64,000 nt of DNA from Cyanophora paradoxa (Eukaryota; Glaucocystophyceae; Cyanophorales; Cyanophoraceae): assembly GCA_004431415.1 (NCBI GenBank), contig QPMI01000495.1, positions 62,001-126,000 on the forward strand, read 5' to 3'. Positions 59,885 through 64,000 of this stretch are shown in pieces (position 1 is the first letter of the stretch; each line of letters begins with the position of its first letter). The notes beneath the pieces were generated by a model. It did not search any database. It was not told the DNA's origin and worked only from the letters and a program-made list of their open reading frames with translations. The translations under genes and the position numbers were made by a program.

Positions 59885-62800
59885 ATGCTCTCAGCTTCCG
59901 CCCGAGCGGGGCTGGCGCGCTCCCTCTCCCTCACACACATGCGCATTTCGTCACGATGCGTTTCGGACGCCGTCAAGATGCGCAAGCCGTGGGAAGTGGT
60001 GCGCAAGCGCCCGAGAAGCTTCGGGCCAGCCTCGATCTTTGTGGATAGCTAAAAGCGACGTTGCGGCAGGTCCGCGACGCCCCACCGATCCCGCCGCCGC
60101 CGCCACCACCCCCGGCCCGTATGCCTTCGCGAGACAACCGCGACTTCCGGCGGGGCTTCGGCGATCGCGAAGGCAATCGCCGCCCGCACAACCGCATCCA
60201 TGAGTATGCTCGCGAAGAAGGAGAGGAGACAACCGAGGCGGAGGGTGCCAGGCGTCGCCAGTTCAACGAATGGCAGCAGAAGCAAGAAGTGCTCTTGTTC
60301 CAATCGCTCTATTATCGTCGAACACTGTGCCTTCTTACTTTTCTTTCAGGAAACCGCGAAACGCAAGGCGAAGGCAGCGCGCATCACATCACGCGCCCCA
60401 GTTCGCGCTTTCTTTTCTTTAAGTGTCTTTACGAGCGCGCCCATCCGTGATGTGGCGCGGATAGGGAAAAGAAACAGAAGATTCTGCATCAGTATCGAAG
60501 CCATCGGAGAAACGCGTGGTCGAACTTACAGCCGGGAGAAAGTCCGTGCAGGAGCTCTCAGCTCTGTTTGGCGTGCCCATCAAGCGTCTGTCGCGAACTC
60601 TGCAGTATTTGGGCTACTGGAACTCATCGAAATCTGTCCGGGAAATCGGGCTCTTGTCTCTCAATGTTGAGCAAATCGAATTGGTCGCTGCCGACCTTGG
60701 CGTTGAGACAATAAGAAAGTTCGAGGAGCTAGACCCCAAGAAGAAGAAGGAGAAGGTAAATGCAATGCACTACAGATTTCGTTTATTGTGTTCTGGATAA
60801 CCCTGAATGACCTCCTTCGCAGGACGCCACTCGCGCTGGCCTGCCACCGCGGGCACCAATTGTCACAATCATGGGTCATGTCGACCATGGAAAAACCAGC
60901 CTCCTGGACGCTCTGCGCAAGACCTCAGTGGCAGCAGGCGAAGCTGGCGGAATCACGCAGCACCTGGGTGCTTTTCAAGGTGCTTTCAATTTTCAATATG
61001 TCTACCTGTATATTCTTCCTTCGCTCTTTAACGCTTTTTTCATACAGTTGTGATGCCGAGTGGGCCGAGAATCACGTTCTTGGACACTCCAGGGCATGCA
61101 GCATTCCAGTCCATAAGAGCACGTGGCGCCCAGGTTCGTTTTTTGTTGTCAAACTCGCTTTTGCCTCCTTATGTGTATTGCGCGTACACGTTGTTCATCA
61201 TGTGCGTGGCTTCAGGTGACCGATGTTGTCGTTCTGGTCGTGGCAGCAGATGACGGTGTAATGCCGCAAACAGTGGAAGCCATCAGGCATGCTCAGGCTG
61301 CACGAGTACGTATCAATTTGAACTTGCGTGCAATTCTGTTTGGCTGATGCCTGTTCCAGGTCGCAATTGTGGTTGCCATCAATAAGTGTGATGTGCCAGA
61401 TGCGAACCCACGAAAAGTGCGAGAGCAGCTTCTTTCCTACAATATCGTGTGTGAAGAATACGGAGGCGATGCTTTATGTGTCGAAATCAGTGCCAAGCAA
61501 GGTTCTGACTTTCGTTTCAATGCGCACTCGTGTATCCTGACCTTCATTACAGCACGAAATTTGGATAAGCTTGAAGAGGCTATTCTCCTTCAAGCTGAGA
61601 TGCTAGACATCCGTGCATCGAACTCGGGATCAGCCGAAGCAACTATCCTCGAAACAAGAATGGACAAGCATTATGGAGTGGTCGCCTCTGCAATCGTTCG
61701 CGAGGGCAGACTTGCGGTGCACGCTCCGGCATAGCAAACGGATCGTTAACTCACAATCACTGCAGCCTGGCGACTATATTGTGGCCGGCAATCAGTTCGG
61801 GCGGGTTCGCCTTCTGCTGGATGACCAGGGCAGACCTCTCGATGAGGCCCTGCCGGCACAACCGTGCATGGTGCATTGCTCTGGGTTGGGGGCAAACTTG
61901 TTCATTGGACTGAATTATGTCCTTAGATCGTCGGTCTCAAGGGATCACCCCAGGCAGGCGATGAAGTGCTTGTCGTTGAAAACGAAGATCAAGCAGAAGA
62001 AGTGTGTGCCTACAGGAGCGACCTTATGAAGCAACGAGAGCTGGTGTGCTTGAATTTTGCACAGCCCTGAAGAGCAGCTCTCAATCGTGACACTCTTTGC
62101 ATAGGAAACAACGAAGTTCATCATGGCTGCCAAGGAGGAAGATGAGGTGGACCAGTATGGCAATAAGGTGAACAAGAAGAGGGCCAGATTCCTCCGGAGG
62201 CAAGCAGAAATGGCGAAAAAGGCGGAGCAGCGGGCACAGCACAACGTTGGCGATGCACACGAGGTCGAGGAAGAGGATGCATACTTACCACAAGTTGCGG
62301 TCGTGATCAAGGCAGATGTCACGGGCTCCATGGAGGCGATCATCCACATGCTCTCACTCTGGCCCACTGTGAGCTTTGGTTTTGAAAGCATTGTGGTTGT
62401 AGATTAACCTCAATGTGGTGCAGGACGAGGTTGAGGTCATCGTCGTCGGCAGTGGCCTTGGCGAAGTCAATGCCAGCGATCTCCAGACTGCTGCAGCTCT
62501 GAAGGCTGATGTCTACGCTTTCAATGTGGGCATCAGTCCTTCCATCGCAGAGGCTGCAAGACAGGTACATTGCCAGTTTATGTAAACTGGACAGAATTGA
62601 TTTCTTGTACCCAGATGGGCATTAAGTGCAAGGACTTCAACATTATTTACCGCCTTCTCGAGGACATTCGGGACAACGCTAGCGCCCTCTTGCCGGCGAA
62701 GTACGAGATGGAACCCTTATCTAGAGCCGAGGTTTGCTTGACTCGAATAGCACCTGCAACACGATTCTTACATGTTCTGTAGGTTGCACAGATCTTCAAG

Positions 62801-63076
62801 ATGAAGGTTCCTGGAGGCTACAAGGTGGTTGCAGGCTGCAAGATTGCGGAAGGGCTGTTTGCGAGAAAGAATTTGGTACAAGTTTTGAGGAATGGCAAGG
62901 TCCTTCACGAGGGGAATGTCAGCACCTTGAAGCATTTCAAGGACGATGTCACAGAAGTCAAAGCTGGCCAGGAGTGTGGCATTTCGATTGATGGGTTTGA
63001 AGACATACAGGCAGGAGACGTGATAATGTCAGTGGAGAAGAAGAAGATTGACAGGAAGATCTCTGTTCCACTGTAA
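59885..63076 (+). CDS. MTIF2: Mitochondrial translation initiation factor IF-2
   Basis: ATG at 59885 begins [20 protein letters not shown], a strong mitochondrial presequence. A Pro run ([15 protein letters not shown]), an Arg/Glu-rich linker and [20 protein letters not shown] follow, the IF2 N-terminal fold. The GTPase reads [20 protein letters not shown] (G1), [10 protein letters not shown] (G2), [20 protein letters not shown] (G3) and [15 protein letters not shown] (G4), then EISAKQG (G5). Domains [152 protein letters not shown], stop at 63076. It places initiator tRNA on the mitoribosome. A plastid isoform is unlikely given the leader. About twelve introns. Confidence 0.93.
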
Positions 63077-63826
63077 GATTTTCTACTGTAGACGCTCGAG
63101 CTTTGCCATAAGCTCTACTCATCTTGCCATGGCCAATGCGTTCAGCGTAGACAAGTGAGCTAGCGGCTAGTTGACTGCATCTGTGACCTACGCATGTGTG
63201 GGCTATACGTAGGAAGGTAGACGAGAATGGAGTCCCTGTCCTGTCCTTCAGCTTCCTAGTTAGCTATAGTTCGGCAGCTAGCCTAGTAGCACTGATAATG
63301 CCGTGTTCGAATTCAAAGCCCTGTACATGTGCACAGTAAGTTGTATGCCTTAGATTTAATTTAATTTCGCTGAGTCCGAATTTTCAGGTTGGACAAGAAG
63401 GTTAACGCCGTGACTCAGTGACGTTAACCTCAGGCCGCGCGCAGTTCCGCATGCGCAGCCCGGGAGCCTGGCAGCTGAATCTTGAATAATATTCTATGAT
63501 ATTAATCAGACCGCGCCGCGTGGGGCCACGTGCACCGGTACCGCCATTCGTTGAAGTTAACATTAAATATAACTTGGCCCGTACGTGTGCACGTGCAGCA
63601 GTCCTAGTCACTGTGGCACCGGGTACCAGTTAATGTGATCCGAGTCGCCTTGTGCTAGCATACCCGGTTTTCACAGCAAAACAGGAGCTGCGGCGCCCGC
63701 GGTGCCCGAGCCGCTTCAGTTGCTCCCTGCCCCTTCAGGCTTCCCCTACGATCACATGCATGATCCGCTGATAAATGAAACCCATGCAAGTGCGATTATC
63801 CAACCACAACGTCATGGTCCATCGAC
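63077..63826. other. Convergent intergenic region
   Basis: 3' flanks of MTIF2 (+) and of the partial gene at the right edge (-). AT-richer than the genes, with TAGCTAG words and GTTAACGCC...GACGTTAAC near 63402-63428, an inverted repeat around CGTGACTCAGTGACG. No coding exon supported. Confidence 0.5.
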
Positions 63827-63976
63827 TCACTTGGACTCGTTCACTGCAGCAATCGGTCAAACAGGGAAACATCCAAAACAAGCCTGGCTTACGGAAATCA
63901 AAGTCGTCATCGTCCACAACCGGTGCGGCAGCAGGCGACCCCGATGGCGCAGGAACATCCTTCAAAATGTCGTCCA
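63827..63976 (-). CDS. 3' terminal exons of an unidentified gene (partial)
   Basis: Acceptor CCTCGTCAG precedes an exon (63976-63893) reading DDILKDVPAPSGSPAAAPVV and then DDDDFDF. A 49-nt intron (63892-63844, donor GTAAGC, acceptor GCTGCAG) joins it to LNESK and TGA at 63829-63827. The upstream exons lie beyond the right edge. The acidic/Pro-rich tail is not diagnostic and I make no family claim. Confidence 0.5.
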
Positions 63977-64000
63977 CTGACGAGGGAAATGCATGTAAGC

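Noticed and set aside
59529-60203. + strand open frame upstream of mitochondrial IF-2 as a separate gene
   Set aside because: No family similarity, no intron support, and it overlaps the IF-2 presequence exon in another frame.

Overview
This is a gene-dense, GC-rich nuclear segment of a eukaryote with a primary or red-type plastid. Nearly every gene is cut by many very short spliceosomal introns (about 42-60 nt), whose donors are mostly GTGCG and whose acceptors are usually GCAG. The first gene is a RETICULATA-related (DUF3411) plastid-envelope protein. Its N-terminus starts MTSAFVPG and has the single Phe near residue 5 that marks transit peptides of glaucophytes and red algae. With the intron density and base composition this fits a glaucophyte such as Cyanophora, but that is an inference and not proven. 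I see no bacterial operon, CRISPR array, rRNA or recognisable tRNA.

Layout, left to right: plastid RETICULATA-related protein (-, runs off the left edge); WDR18/Ipi3 (-); UFSP2 protease (+); a repeat-rich spacer with a 24-bp satellite and an orphan exon; a membrane-anchored conserved protein (-); a small coiled-coil protein (+); a second spacer with the same satellite inverted, an interstitial CCCTAA tract and a 170-bp copy of part of WDR18; DDX42-type helicase (-); YIF1 (-); a bestrophin channel fused to two C2 domains (-); a 10-kb TAF1 gene (-); an inositol 2-dehydrogenase-like oxidoreductase (+); NDUFB9 of complex I (+); a tiny probable mitochondrial protein (-) whose start codon overlaps that of eIF3M (+); serine hydroxymethyltransferase (-); SRPK kinase (+); DCP1 (-); OTUD6-type deubiquitinase (+); CCT2 chaperonin subunit (+); a giant coiled-coil/PH-domain protein (-); mitochondrial IF-2 (+); and the 3' end of an unidentified gene (-).

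The genes are mostly housekeeping: transcription (TAF1), splicing and RNA decay (DDX42, SRPK, DCP1), translation and ribosome assembly (WDR18, eIF3M, mtIF2), ubiquitin-like systems (UFSP2, OTUD6), folding (CCT2), secretion (YIF1), and mitochondrial, plastid and one-carbon metabolism. Many lie head to head with start codons tens to a few hundred bases apart, which suggests shared bidirectional promoters. They are not otherwise a functional pathway.

The most interesting observations are the bestrophin-C2-C2 fusion, the WDR18 fragment abutting a telomere-like tract and sitting antisense in the likely 3' UTR of DDX42, the CATG overlap of two divergent start codons, and the recurring satellite next to gene ends and gene fragments. 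Exon boundaries were derived by eye from splice signals and family similarity. Gene-level calls are firmer than exact exon edges.
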